Positions 40,923-50,123 of a stretch of DNA of 64,000 bases are shown in pieces. How positions within the stretch are numbered: the first letter of the stretch is position 1; each line of letters opens with the position of its first letter. The DNA is from Anaerofustis stercorihominis. Lineage in GTDB: Bacteria > Bacillota > Clostridia > Eubacteriales > Anaerofustaceae. The position numbers and the translations under genes are program-made. The notes beneath the pieces are model-generated. The model was not told where the DNA came from and searched no databases. It saw only the letters and a program-made list of their open reading frames with translations. The stretch is taken from the NCBI RefSeq assembly GCF_005844425.1, contig NZ_SPHL01000004.1, forward strand, positions 1 to 64,000. The letters run 5' to 3'.

Positions 40923-42683
40923 ATGCAGCGACAAAAAGATTCTGTAAATCTGATGACATTCATTAAACCGCATCAATCAGGCTTTTTGCTTTCTATCATT
41001 CTTGCTGTTATCAGCGTCACAAGTGGTATCGTGCCATATTTCGCTGTGGCAAGGATCGTAAATCTGCTGATTGGAGGTGAAACGAATTTTTTTGCTTATT
41101 TAACATGGGGAATTGTTGCCCTTATAGCTTATCTGATGAAGTCCGTTTTTCATGGGTTATCTACCAGATGTTCCCATGAAGCGACATTCCATGTGCTTTC
41201 AGAAATACGACAGGCGATTGCGGATAAATTAACGCGTGTTTCTATGGGATATTTGACGGATACACCTTCGGGACGGCTGAAAACAACAATGGTAGAGCGT
41301 GTAGAGCAAATGGAAGTCCCTCTGGCACATATCATCCCGGAAATGACTTCTAACCTGCTTGTCCCCATCGCCATCATTATTTACCTGTTTGTGTTGGATT
41401 GGAGAATGGCACTGGTATCCCTGATTACGATACCCATCGGGATGCTCTGTTACATGGCCCAGATGAAGGAATACCCTAAAAAATACGGTGCTGTTGTTCA
41501 GGCAAGTAAGTATATGAGCGCCACCACTGTGGAGTACATCAATGGGATTGAGGTTATCAAGGCGTTCAATCAAAGTGCTGCCTCCTATGGAAAGTTTACA
41601 CAGGCTGTCCGTCAGAGCGTGGATCTCATGCTGGACTGGATGAAATCCACCCAGGGCTATTCTGCTCTGATGATGACGATTTGGCCTGCTGTACTGATTG
41701 GTGTGTTGCCTGTGGGATGCCTGTTCTATATGAACGGCTCTTTGTCTGCTCCGGACTTTATCACCATTGCCATTCTTTCTCTTGGCATTATGGGGCCGCT
41801 GGTTGCCGCTATCTTTCTGACGGATGATTTTTCTAAAATTGCAACTATCACCGGAGAAATTACTGCTGTATTGTCCGAGCCTGATCTGAATCGTCCGTCC
41901 CAGAGGAAAAATCTCAAAGGATTGGATATTTCTCTGCGGGATGTGACTTTTGCTTATAAGGATACGCAGGTTCTGAACGGTATCAATCTGGACATCAGAC
42001 AAGGAACCACAACGGCGTTAGTAGGACCGTCCGGCTCTGGTAAATCCACGATTGCGAAACTCATCGCCTCTTATTGGGATGTAGGAGGCGGGCATATCAC
42101 CATTGGTGGTGTTGACGCAAAAGAACTTCCTCCAGAGCAGGTAATGGATCTGATTGGTTATGTATCCCAGGATAATTTTCTGTTCAATTTGTCCGTCCGT
42201 GAGAATATCCGCATGGGCAGGCCAGAGGCAACGGATGCCGAAGTTGAGGCGGTGGCAAAGGCTGCGGGCTGTCATGAGTTTATCATGGGATTGGATCACG
42301 GCTATGACACGATTGTGGGAGGTGCTGGCGGACATCTTTCCGGCGGCGAACGGCAACGAGTAGCTATTGCACGCGCCATGATGAAAAATGCACCCATTGT
42401 TATCTTGGATGAGGCAACTTCTTACACGGACCCGGAAAACGAGGCGGTCATTCAGGATGCCATAGGACGGCTGACTCACGGAAAGACACTCATTGTGATT
42501 GCCCATCGCCTGTCCACCATTACCGGAGCGGAACAAATTGCTGTGGTAGATCACGGTAAGATTTTGGATGCCGGGACGCATGGAGAACTGTTGGAGCGGT
42601 GTCCGCTATATCAGCAAATGTGGGCAGCTCACACGCAGGCGCGAGACAACGATCAGATGGAAGGAGGTGCGGCGTATGTTTGA
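40923..42683 (+). CDS. ABC transporter half-molecule 1 (membrane domain + ATPase)
   Basis: A 586-residue type IV-fold ABC protein with six membrane helices in the first 310 residues and an ATPase domain behind. Walker A is GPSGSGKSTIAKL (about 369), the Q-loop lies in VSQDNFLFN, the signature is LSGGERQRVAIA, Walker B is IVILDEATSYTDPENE and the H-loop is IAHRLST. Pairs of such proteins include the YbtPQ and IrtAB siderophore transporters, which import although built like exporters. The DtxR-like box in front fits that group, but peptide or drug export cannot be excluded. It overlaps the next gene by 8 bp. Confidence 0.85.
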   Translation: MQRQKDSVNLMTFIKPHQSGFLLSIILAVISVTSGIVPYFAVARIVNLLIGGETNFFAYLTWGIVALIAYLMKSVFHGLSTRCSHEATFHVLSEIRQAIADKLTRVSMGYLTDTPSGRLKTTMVERVEQMEVPLAHIIPEMTSNLLVPIAIIIYLFVLDWRMALVSLITIPIGMLCYMAQMKEYPKKYGAVVQASKYMSATTVEYINGIEVIKAFNQSAASYGKFTQAVRQSVDLMLDWMKSTQGYSALMMTIWPAVLIGVLPVGCLFYMNGSLSAPDFITIAILSLGIMGPLVAAIFLTDDFSKIATITGEITAVLSEPDLNRPSQRKNLKGLDISLRDVTFAYKDTQVLNGINLDIRQGTTTALVGPSGSGKSTIAKLIASYWDVGGGHITIGGVDAKELPPEQVMDLIGYVSQDNFLFNLSVRENIRMGRPEATDAEVEAVAKAAGCHEFIMGLDHGYDTIVGGAGGHLSGGERQRVAIARAMMKNAPIVILDEATSYTDPENEAVIQDAIGRLTHGKTLIVIAHRLSTITGAEQIAVVDHGKILDAGTHGELLERCPLYQQMWAAHTQARDNDQMEGGAAYV

Positions 42684-44412
42684 CGCATATAAACGGTTCT
42701 TTCGATTTTCCGGGACAGAGAAAGGCACCTGGTATAAAGGCATGGCCTTTGAACTGCTGCGGAGCATTTTTGAGGCGTTACAATTTGTCGCTCTATTGGT
42801 AGTGCTGCGGGCATTGGTAGAACAGAACATGACCGGAACCACCGCATGGACAGCTTTGGGAATCATGGCGATTAGTGTGGCTGGTGCCGCGTTCTGCTGG
42901 TATCTGGCCCACAATAGCGAGGGACATGCCAACTACCGAATGTGCGGAGAAAAGCGTATTCACATCGGTGAACGCATGAAATATATGCCGATGGGTTATT
43001 TCAACGCACAGAGCCTTGGCAGTCTTACTGCGGCAGCCACCTCTACAATGTCCGATTTGGAGAGTATGTCTTTTGCAGTGATCGCCCGGACAGTTGTGGG
43101 TATGATCCGGACTACGATTTTTTCTCTGGCGACCATGTGCTTCGACTGGAGAATCGGTCTGGTGTTCTTTGTTGGGATACTGCTGTTCCTTTGGGTCAAT
43201 TCCCGACTACTTAAGAAATCCCGTGAGCTTTCCCCAGGGCGATTGACTGCACAGACTAAATTGGTGGATGCTGTGCTGGAATACATACAGGGCATGAGTG
43301 TGGTGCGCGCTTTCCACGGGGATAAAGCGGCAAAACAAACTCTAAACAATACCATCAAAGAAACAGAAAATCAAAACTTCAAATTGGAGCGCAAACGCAT
43401 CCCCTACAATGTGCTGGAGCAGGTTGTTTTGCGTGTTACTTCTGTATTGGCAATCCTGCTTTCCATCTGGCTTTTCCTGCAAGGGAATATGTCGCTGTTC
43501 ACCTGCTTGATGATGGTGGTATCTGCGTTCCTGGTATATAGCGAATTGGAATCGGCTGGTGAGATGTTCTTTATGCTGCCGATGATTGATACTTCCATTG
43601 ACCGGGTAGAGGAAATTGACCGGGCACCCAGGATGGATGAGGGCGGCTCTGTTCAGGTGCCGAAAAGCCATGACATTTCATTTGAGCATGTGGACTTCTC
43701 CTATGGAGATCGGAAAATCATTGATGATGTGAGCTTCACAATTCCAGAAGCCACGACTACCGCTATTGTGGGACCCTCCGGTTCCGGCAAAACAACGCTT
43801 ACCAGCCTTATGGCCCGGTTCTGGGATGTGAACAAAGGCTCCGTGAAATTGGGCGGTATTGATGTAAAAGACTATTCGCTGGACAGCTTGATGAGCAATT
43901 TCAGTATGGTCTTTCAGAATGTGTATTTGTTCAACGACAGTATTGAAAATAACATCAAGTTTGGTAAGCCGGCGGCCAGTCATGAAGAAGTGGTGGCTGC
44001 GGCAAAAGCCGCCCGGTGCCATGATTTCATTATGGCGCTGCCTGACGGCTATGACACGGTGATTGGTGAAGGAGGAGCCACAATATCCGGCGGTGAGCGT
44101 CAGCGGCTTTCCATAGCCAGAGCCATGCTGAAGGATGCTCCCATCGTAATTTTGGACGAGGCAACCGCAAATGTTGATCCGGAGAATGAGGCGGAACTTC
44201 AAGCGGCCATTGAAGCATTAACCGGAGGCAAGACCATTATTATGATCGCCCATCGACTGAAAACGGTGCGCCATGCAAACCAGATTTTAGTGGTGGATCA
44301 CGGAAGGATTGTTCAACACGGCACCCACGACCAACTCATCCAGCAAAAGGGCATTTACGCTGATTTCATTTTGAATCGTAAAGCTGCGATTGACTGGAAA
44401 ATCAACGCATAG
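42676..44412 (+). CDS. ABC transporter half-molecule 2 (membrane domain + ATPase)
   Basis: A 578-residue partner of the preceding protein, ATG 42676 behind AAGGAGGTG. The membrane domain covers about residues 1-320. The ATPase has Walker A GPSGSGKTTLTSL (about 365), Q-loop VFQNVYLFND, signature ISGGERQRLSIA, Walker B IVILDEATANVDPENE and H-loop IAHRLKT. All catalytic residues are normal in both halves, so both nucleotide sites could hydrolyse ATP. The two genes overlap, as expected for a heterodimer. Confidence 0.85.
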   Translation: MFDAYKRFFRFSGTEKGTWYKGMAFELLRSIFEALQFVALLVVLRALVEQNMTGTTAWTALGIMAISVAGAAFCWYLAHNSEGHANYRMCGEKRIHIGERMKYMPMGYFNAQSLGSLTAAATSTMSDLESMSFAVIARTVVGMIRTTIFSLATMCFDWRIGLVFFVGILLFLWVNSRLLKKSRELSPGRLTAQTKLVDAVLEYIQGMSVVRAFHGDKAAKQTLNNTIKETENQNFKLERKRIPYNVLEQVVLRVTSVLAILLSIWLFLQGNMSLFTCLMMVVSAFLVYSELESAGEMFFMLPMIDTSIDRVEEIDRAPRMDEGGSVQVPKSHDISFEHVDFSYGDRKIIDDVSFTIPEATTTAIVGPSGSGKTTLTSLMARFWDVNKGSVKLGGIDVKDYSLDSLMSNFSMVFQNVYLFNDSIENNIKFGKPAASHEEVVAAAKAARCHDFIMALPDGYDTVIGEGGATISGGERQRLSIARAMLKDAPIVILDEATANVDPENEAELQAAIEALTGGKTIIMIAHRLKTVRHANQILVVDHGRIVQHGTHDQLIQQKGIYADFILNRKAAIDWKINA

Positions 44413-44429
44413 TGCAGGGAGGCGGAGGT

Positions 44430-45362
44430 GTGAGTACAAAAAGATTTCTACTCCAAAAAATTTTACAACTTTTTTTAACCTTATTTCTGGTAACGGCGAT
44501 CACTTTTATCCTGATGCAGCTTTCGCCCATCGATGCCGCCGAAGCCTACTCGCGCCGTATATTCACGGTCGATGAGACGCGTATTGAAGCAGTGCGTGAG
44601 CAGATGGGATTGAATCGCCCGATTGTCGTCCAGTATCTGGACTGGCTGAACGATTTGCTTCATTTTGACTTGGGAAATTCATATGTGGACAATCGGGATG
44701 TTTTCCTTATTGTCGGGTCAGCCCTAAAGGAAACTGCCTGTATTGTGCTACTATCTGCGGTTCTTCAAGCGGTTGGGGCACTGATATTGGGGGTTCTGCT
44801 CTATCTGACACGAAAGAATGTGATCGGCAAAATCCTGGCATTTGCGTCCATCGCGGCAATATCAATCCCAGCGTTTTATTTGGCAACTTCATTTATTGAT
44901 GTGGTAGCCGTGAGGTGGAACCTGATTAGTGTATCCGGAAATACAGGTTTAATGAGATACCTTCCGGCGGCACTCTGTCTGGCGGTTGGCGGGATTGCTT
45001 TTTTCGGACAAATGCTTTCAAAGGCAATTCAGCAGGCCATGAGCGAGGACAGTGTTCTCTACGCCCGTTGCAGGGGGTTAAGCGATCCTTATATTGTAGT
45101 GCGCTACGCTATGCCCCAGGCTATCATCTCTACGGTTCCGACATTTATGCAGATGATGGGAATGTGTATGGCGGGGTCCGCCATAGTGGAAAACATTTTT
45201 TCTCTTCCAGGATTGGGGTATCGGATTGTAAACAGCCTGACAAATCGTGATCTGCCCGTGATTTATGCAACGGTGCTGTTTCTTGCTTTTGCACTGGTGA
45301 TTTTCAACATTCTGGCAGACATTATCCAGCGCCTGCTCCAGACACGAAAGGGGGACCTGTAA
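44430..45362 (+). CDS. Nickel/peptide ABC transporter permease (NikB/DppB-like)
   Basis: A 310-residue permease with about six membrane helices. GTG 44430 is chosen because AGGGAGGCGGAGG lies before it; the GTG at 44412 overlaps the previous stop and has no separate ribosome binding site. The EAA-type loop shows in YARCRGLSDPYIVVRYAMPQAI, and the end has the conserved VENIFSLPGLGYRIVNSLTNRDLPVI of the DppB/NikB family. It works with the next four genes as one uptake system. Confidence 0.85.
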   Translation: MSTKRFLLQKILQLFLTLFLVTAITFILMQLSPIDAAEAYSRRIFTVDETRIEAVREQMGLNRPIVVQYLDWLNDLLHFDLGNSYVDNRDVFLIVGSALKETACIVLLSAVLQAVGALILGVLLYLTRKNVIGKILAFASIAAISIPAFYLATSFIDVVAVRWNLISVSGNTGLMRYLPAALCLAVGGIAFFGQMLSKAIQQAMSEDSVLYARCRGLSDPYIVVRYAMPQAIISTVPTFMQMMGMCMAGSAIVENIFSLPGLGYRIVNSLTNRDLPVIYATVLFLAFALVIFNILADIIQRLLQTRKGDL

Positions 45363-46144
45363 TGAAACATTTGAAATGGATAATTCCGGTCCTCATCATT
45401 ATTTTTTGTTTTCTCGGATTTCTTATCGCACCACATGACCCGGAGGCGATGGATATTGTTAACAAGTATGCGCCATTCAGTGCAGAGTTCCCTTTGGGGA
45501 CCGACCAGTTTGGTCGCTGTGAATTATCCCGACTTTTGTATGGCGGTTATGTGACCCTCGGTATTGTGTTGCTGGGCGGAGGCATTGTGCTTGTTCTTGG
45601 TACGCTGATCGGATTATGGCTGGGCAGAGCAAATGCCGCCAGAAGTTTGGTGTTCAGTAGCTTGCTGGACGCTGTGACAGCGATCCCACCTTTAGCTTAC
45701 CTTATCATTTTTGTCGGGATATGGGGAAACAGCATCCCTACGATGCTGGTGGCGCTGACGGTCTCTCTGATTTTGAGGATGATTAAACTGGTCAAAACAC
45801 AGACAGAGATTGAACTGGATAAGGCTTATGTATTGTGCGCGGTGTCCTCCGGGGCCTCCCGCAGCAGGGTGTTATTTGTCCATATCTTGCCGAACATTAT
45901 CCGACCCTTGGTACATTTCCTCTGCCTGTCCTGCGCGGAAATGATTATGAATATCTCGGCGTTTTCCTTTATCGGGCTAACCTTGGGCGATGATGTGATT
46001 GACTGGGGTTCGATGCTCTCCGAGGGGCGCAGTATGCTGATGACCCATCCATCGTTGCTTTTCCTGCCGATACTATTTATTTTCCTGTGTACCTTGGCCT
46101 TTAATTTGTTGGCAAAACAGTTGGAGGGAGGTGACGCGGCATGA
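45362..46144 (+). CDS. Nickel/peptide ABC transporter permease (NikC/DppC-like)
   Basis: A 260-residue second permease. Start and previous stop overlap (TAATG). Typical DppC/NikC marks are APHDPEAMDIVNKYAPFS followed by FPLGTDQFGRCELSRLLYG near the N-terminus, and the EAA loop in YVLCAVSSGASRSRVLFVHILPN. About six membrane helices. It overlaps the next ATPase gene by 4 bp. Confidence 0.85.
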   Translation: MKHLKWIIPVLIIIFCFLGFLIAPHDPEAMDIVNKYAPFSAEFPLGTDQFGRCELSRLLYGGYVTLGIVLLGGGIVLVLGTLIGLWLGRANAARSLVFSSLLDAVTAIPPLAYLIIFVGIWGNSIPTMLVALTVSLILRMIKLVKTQTEIELDKAYVLCAVSSGASRSRVLFVHILPNIIRPLVHFLCLSCAEMIMNISAFSFIGLTLGDDVIDWGSMLSEGRSMLMTHPSLLFLPILFIFLCTLAFNLLAKQLEGGDAA

Positions 46145-46944
46145 TAGAGGTCAAAAACCTGTCTGTTCAAACATCAAAAGGAGTCGTTCTGCTGGATCAT
46201 GTGGAGTTTACCTTGACCCCTGGTGTCTGTACTGGATTGACCGGTGCCAGCGGCTCCGGCAAAACCACCCTCTTAAAGGCGCTGATGGGGGTATCAGATG
46301 GGGATGTATCCATTAACTCTGGACAAATATTGCTGGATGGAGAGGACCTGCTAAAAAAGCCAGAAAAAGTGCGGCGGGATCTCTGCGGGACAACTTTGGG
46401 ATTTATTCCGCAAAACCCGATGACTGCTTTCAATCTCCATGTGCCAGTTGGGACACAGATGTCAGAGACATTTCGGAAACGGCTTCGATTAGACAAAAAT
46501 GCTGCCCGCAAACTTAGTATGGATGTTTTGCAAAAGGTCAATCTTCTGGATACGAATCGGGTTTATCGTTCCTATCCCGGCCAGCTATCCGGAGGTATGC
46601 TTCAGCGGGCAACTATGGCGATTTTAATTGGCCTTTCCCCTCGGTACATCTTTGCAGATGAGCCGACCTCCGCTTTGGATGAAGAAAACAAGGCGTATCT
46701 GAACCAAGAGTTGACGCAAATGAAACAAAAGGCAGCAATTCTGTTTGTGTCCCATGATGATGCAGCTATTCGCACTCTCTGTGATGAGCTGCTTGTGATG
46801 CAGAGCGGAATCATTGTGGAGCGTGGCACAACGGCAGATTTGTTTGCCACCCCTCATAAGGAGTGGACAAAAGAGTTCGTGCGTCTGGCTATGGTTGAGG
46901 AAGGAGGTGGCTGGACATGGAAGAAATCCAAGTCCGAAATGTGA
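46141..46944 (+). CDS. Nickel/peptide ABC transporter ATPase 1 (NikD/DppD-like)
   Basis: A 267-residue ATPase. Walker A is GASGSGKTTLLKA, the Q-loop lies in FIPQNPMTAFNL, the signature is LSGGMLQRATMA, Walker B is YIFADEPTSALDEE and the H-loop FVSHDD. It lacks the long C-terminal oligopeptide-binding extension with the iron-sulfur Cys motif seen in many DppD proteins, and so is closer in length to NikD. It overlaps the next gene by 28 bp. Confidence 0.85.
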   Translation: MIEVKNLSVQTSKGVVLLDHVEFTLTPGVCTGLTGASGSGKTTLLKALMGVSDGDVSINSGQILLDGEDLLKKPEKVRRDLCGTTLGFIPQNPMTAFNLHVPVGTQMSETFRKRLRLDKNAARKLSMDVLQKVNLLDTNRVYRSYPGQLSGGMLQRATMAILIGLSPRYIFADEPTSALDEENKAYLNQELTQMKQKAAILFVSHDDAAIRTLCDELLVMQSGIIVERGTTADLFATPHKEWTKEFVRLAMVEEGGGWTWKKSKSEM

Positions 46945-47645
46945 GCAAAGACTTTCTGGACGCCTCTGGCAAGCCCTTTCATGCGATAAGAGACATTTCA
47001 TTTACATGGGTAAAAGGGGAAAATATCAGTTTTACCGGGGAAAGCGGTAGTGGAAAAAGCACAATGGCCCGCCTCTTAATCGGTTTGGAACGCCCCACCA
47101 GTGGCGAGATTTTGCTGGATGGCGAGAACATTGCCAAATGGAGTTATGGACAGTGGCGTAGCCATCGCACAAAGATACAGGCCGTTTTCCAGGATGCCAC
47201 TGGCAGCCTGAACCGCAGGCTCTCCGTAGGGCATAACTTGGAGGAAGCATTGCGCAATTTGACCAAGTTATCTTCCGAGGAGCGTAAAAAGAGAATTTTA
47301 GAACTGATGGATCTGACGGCCACCAGCAGAAAACTATTGGATACGCCAACCAAAAACCTATCCGGTGGTGAGCAGCGGCGCGTTGCACTGCTGCGGGCGC
47401 TGGCTGTGCGGCCTGACTATCTTATTTTGGATGAGTTAACCAGCGGACTTGATCTGATCTCTCAAAAGGCGATTCGGGAGGTTCTGGAGGCATACCATCG
47501 GGAATACCGGTGCAGTTATTTCCTTATCACCCACGATATGAAATTCGCCTATCGCCTGTCCCAGCGCATTTATGAGCTGGAAAGCGGGCAAATCGTTAAT
47601 ATCGGTCAATCTAATATTGACATAAATTCACAAGAAAGGAAGTAA
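46917..47645 (+). CDS. Nickel/peptide ABC transporter ATPase 2 (NikE/DppF-like)
   Basis: A 242-residue ATPase starting MEEIQVRNVSKDFLDASGKPF behind GAAGGAGGTGG. Walker A is GESGSGKSTMARL, the Q-loop VFQDATGSLNRR, the signature LSGGEQRRVALL, Walker B YLILDELTSGLD and the H-loop LITHDM. In Walker B the usual EP pair is EL (DELTSGLD), a mild deviation that keeps the catalytic Glu. It forms the ATPase pair with the preceding protein. Confidence 0.85.
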   Translation: MEEIQVRNVSKDFLDASGKPFHAIRDISFTWVKGENISFTGESGSGKSTMARLLIGLERPTSGEILLDGENIAKWSYGQWRSHRTKIQAVFQDATGSLNRRLSVGHNLEEALRNLTKLSSEERKKRILELMDLTATSRKLLDTPTKNLSGGEQRRVALLRALAVRPDYLILDELTSGLDLISQKAIREVLEAYHREYRCSYFLITHDMKFAYRLSQRIYELESGQIVNIGQSNIDINSQERK

Positions 47646-47648
47646 ACC

Positions 47649-49274
47649 ATGAAAAAATCAAAACTTGCTCGTCTCATTGCGGCCATTTGTTGTTTCGCCA
47701 TGCTCCTTGCTGCTTGCAGCAGTAATCAGACACCTGCGGAGTCTGGCGGCGATGGATCAACTACGGCAGACTCTGAAAAGAAAGTGCTGACCTACGCTAT
47801 TGGAGCAGAAACCACAGACCTCTCCACCCTCTACATGAACAACTCCCTGTGCTGCACATCCAAGTTGGTGTATGAGAATCTGGTGGACTTTGACAACGGA
47901 GAAATTGTCCCCGGCTTGGCCGAAAGCTGGGAATACAATGATGACCAGACAGAGCTCACCTTCCATCTGCGGCAGGGAGTTACCTTCCACAATGGAGAGC
48001 CGTTCAATGCGGAGGCGGTCAAGACCAACCTGGAACATAAGCAATCTAACCCGTCCTTTTACAGTTTGAAGGGCATTACCGATATTCAAGAGATTGAGAT
48101 TGTCGATGAATACACCATCACGCTCCATTACGACCATCCTTTCTATGCCTACCTTCAGGATTTTTGCTGGCCAGATGTAAACCCCATGAGCGCGCCAGAG
48201 TACATCATCCCCGGTGACTTCCAGACTATCTCCGGCGTGGCAGGCACCGGCCCTTATATCTATGACGAGTATGTGGCCGGCGAGTACACTCGCTTTGTTC
48301 GGAACGAGGACTATTGGGGAGAAACACCCTATTGGGATGAGATTATCGTCAAATACATTCCTGACTCGACCTCCCGCCTCCAGGCTCTCCAGACCGGCGA
48401 GATTGACATGATCTACGGGGGCACGCTTCTGACCTATGAGGAATACGACCAGGCTCTTGCTATGGATGGTATCGACGGGCAGATGGCCGAAAAAGATACC
48501 CGTGTGCAAGTAATCACGACCAATGCTACCAGCCCCTATTTGTCTGATATTCGTGTACGGCAGGCCATAGCCTATGCCATTGATAAAGAGGAAATGTCCG
48601 TAGCTATTTCTAACGGTTATGAACCTCCGGCAGACATCCCGGCCACCCGTGATACTCCCTATGCGGATGTGGAGTTGGAAACAACTTATGACTATGATCC
48701 GGATATGGCAAATCAGCTTCTGGATGAGGCTGGATGGTTGATGAATGAAAGCACCGGTATCCGTGAAAAAGATGGAGAACCGTTGAGTCTCTTGCTCACA
48801 CTGGAGACTGGCAGCACATCTGTTAGTATGCCTACTGCCGAAGTCATCAAGAGCCAGCTTGCAGAAGTGGGAATGGATATTACGATTTACGGGACTGAGC
48901 AGATGCAATGGTATGCCGATTATCTGGAAGGCAAGTTCGATCTGACCTTGTGGCATTGCCAGTACGCCTTTGCATCTCCCCATTGCTGGTTTACCCCTAT
49001 GGACAGCATGGTGCCGCAAACGCCCTCTCTGCCTGGTATTGAAGGCTCTGACGAGTTCCTTGCTACCATCAAAGAATTGACCAATATGTCGGATGAGCAG
49101 GAAGTCCGGGATACTTATACCTACCTGTTTAACTACGATGTAGGCAATGTGCTGGATATTCCGCTTACTTATCAAAAGGATATGCTTGTTTATAACACTG
49201 ACAAGATTGCAGGCTATACCTTCACAGGTACACCTTGCTTCTTTGATATTCTGTCTCTGGAACCCGCAGAATAA
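47649..49274 (+). CDS. Substrate-binding lipoprotein (NikA/OppA family, SBP_bac_5)
   Basis: A 541-residue extracellular lipoprotein. A signal peptide with lipobox FAMLLAACSSN (lipidated Cys23) is followed by a Thr/Ser-rich linker and a full SBP_bac_5 domain: LTYAIGAETTDLSTLYMNN, LAESWEYNDDQTELTFHLRQ, VTFHNGEPFNAEAVKTNLEH, GTGPYIYDEYVAGEYTRFVRNEDYWG. These motifs are shared by dipeptide, nickel and metallophore binders, so the ligand is open. With a DtxR-type regulator in the same operon, a metal chelate is more likely than a nutrient peptide. Confidence 0.85.
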   Translation: MKKSKLARLIAAICCFAMLLAACSSNQTPAESGGDGSTTADSEKKVLTYAIGAETTDLSTLYMNNSLCCTSKLVYENLVDFDNGEIVPGLAESWEYNDDQTELTFHLRQGVTFHNGEPFNAEAVKTNLEHKQSNPSFYSLKGITDIQEIEIVDEYTITLHYDHPFYAYLQDFCWPDVNPMSAPEYIIPGDFQTISGVAGTGPYIYDEYVAGEYTRFVRNEDYWGETPYWDEIIVKYIPDSTSRLQALQTGEIDMIYGGTLLTYEEYDQALAMDGIDGQMAEKDTRVQVITTNATSPYLSDIRVRQAIAYAIDKEEMSVAISNGYEPPADIPATRDTPYADVELETTYDYDPDMANQLLDEAGWLMNESTGIREKDGEPLSLLLTLETGSTSVSMPTAEVIKSQLAEVGMDITIYGTEQMQWYADYLEGKFDLTLWHCQYAFASPHCWFTPMDSMVPQTPSLPGIEGSDEFLATIKELTNMSDEQEVRDTYTYLFNYDVGNVLDIPLTYQKDMLVYNTDKIAGYTFTGTPCFFDILSLEPAE

Positions 49275-49293
49275 AAAAAGGGGGAATAATACA

Positions 49294-49665
49294 ATGAAAC
49301 TCCATGCATCGGGAGAAGATTACCTGGAGGCTATCCTCGTTCTCCATAAGAAGATGGGCATGGTGCGCTCCGTAGATGTAGCCCGGTACATGGAGGTTAC
49401 AAAGCCCAGCGTGTGCCATGCGGTGGCTACCTTGCGGGATGGAGGCTTTCTCATAATGGACGAAGATCGCTTTCTCCATCTGACAGATGTGGGCCGTGAG
49501 GTCGCTGAGAAAATCTACGAGCGCCATTGCTTCTTTACCGAGCAGCTTATTGCGGCGGGTGTTGACCCCAAGACTGCGGAGGCCGATGCCTGCCGGATTG
49601 AACACATCATCAGTAATGAGAGCTTTGCGCGGTTGAAAGAGGCGGCCACGCAGGAACAGAATTGA
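49294..49665 (+). CDS. DtxR/MntR-family metal-dependent repressor
   Basis: A 123-residue regulator starting MKLHASGEDYLEAILVLHKK (ATG 49294 after AAGGGGGAATAAT). Residues about 1-60 form the winged helix (VDVARYMEVTKPSVCHAVATLRDGGFL). Metal ligands follow: Glu11 region EDYLEAI, His in YERHCFFTEQL and EADACRIEHIIS. The Cys in DACRIEH corresponds to the iron-sensing Cys of DtxR rather than the second Glu of Bacillus MntR. There is no C-terminal SH3-like domain, as in the MntR-size proteins. It ends the transporter operon and probably binds the box at 40891-40909. Confidence 0.86.
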   Translation: MKLHASGEDYLEAILVLHKKMGMVRSVDVARYMEVTKPSVCHAVATLRDGGFLIMDEDRFLHLTDVGREVAEKIYERHCFFTEQLIAAGVDPKTAEADACRIEHIISNESFARLKEAATQEQN

Positions 49666-49684
49666 ACCGAATACGCCAAACTAT

Positions 49685-49864
49685 CCTGCCCCGCTAAACG
49701 GGGAAAGAAAAAAACCGTTGCGGGGCAGGTGGTTTCGTGCGCGCAATTCGCATTTTCACCCAAGCGGCGGTTTTGAAATACATTTCAAGGCCGCCGTTCT
49801 TCATGCCCTTATGAGAATGACGACCCTATGCTGAATGTTACGGCGGCTTTAGGAGGGAGCCGCC
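49685..49864 (+). promoter_or_regulatory. Structured leader, copy 2
   Basis: Same layout as copy 1. CCTGCCCCG (49685-49693) can pair with CGGGGCAGG (49721-49729), or its CCCCG half with the nearer CGGGG (49699-49703), giving mutually exclusive hairpins around an A-rich segment. A second long hairpin at about 49764-49795 (CGGCGGTTTTGAAAT with ATTTCAAGGCCGCCG) ends in TTCTT. The third, CGGCGGCT/AGCCGCCG (49841-49865), carries AGGAGG in its loop and touches the GTG start at 49865. Confidence 0.65.
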
Positions 49865-50104
49865 GTGAAGCACAGAGAGCTTCGACATAATCCGGCAGGA
49901 ATTTACCTGCCTCAAAAATGCCTGTCCCTGGCAGCGGGGACTTATACCCAAGAAGATGAACTATACGATGTAAGTCAATATCAAAATACACCAGATAGCG
50001 TCTGGCTGGATTATATCCAGTCAGGCGTTTTTTGTCATATCCTGCGGTTCTCCGTTGGGTGCCGTTCTCCACCGCCCCATTTCAATTCACCCGTCAACCC
50101 CTGA
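49865..50104 (+). CDS. Short leader ORF, copy 2 (intact)
   Basis: 79 codons from GTG 49865: MKHRELRHNPAGIYLPQ..., later QYQNTPDSVWLDYIQSG and the Pro-rich end RSPPPHFNSPVNP. The ribosome binding site AGGAGG lies in the loop of a GC hairpin 6-11 nt upstream. The stop TGA (50102-50104) is the first codon of the right arm of the inverted repeat, 19 nt before the next ATG, so its translation would open that repeat. Conservation of the encoded sequence in both copies argues for a real peptide. No known domain. Confidence 0.6.
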   Translation: MKHRELRHNPAGIYLPQKCLSLAAGTYTQEDELYDVSQYQNTPDSVWLDYIQSGVFCHILRFSVGCRSPPPHFNSPVNP

Positions 50105-50114
50105 ATTGAAATGG
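50077..50114 (+). promoter_or_regulatory. Inverted repeat next to the ribosome binding site, copy 2
   Basis: Identical to 36953-36990: arms CCATTTCAATTCA (50077-50089) and TGAATTGAAATGG (50102-50114), 12-nt loop, adjoining GGAGGACAAGT and the ATG at 50124. Confidence 0.75.
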
Positions 50115-50123
50115 AGGACAAGT

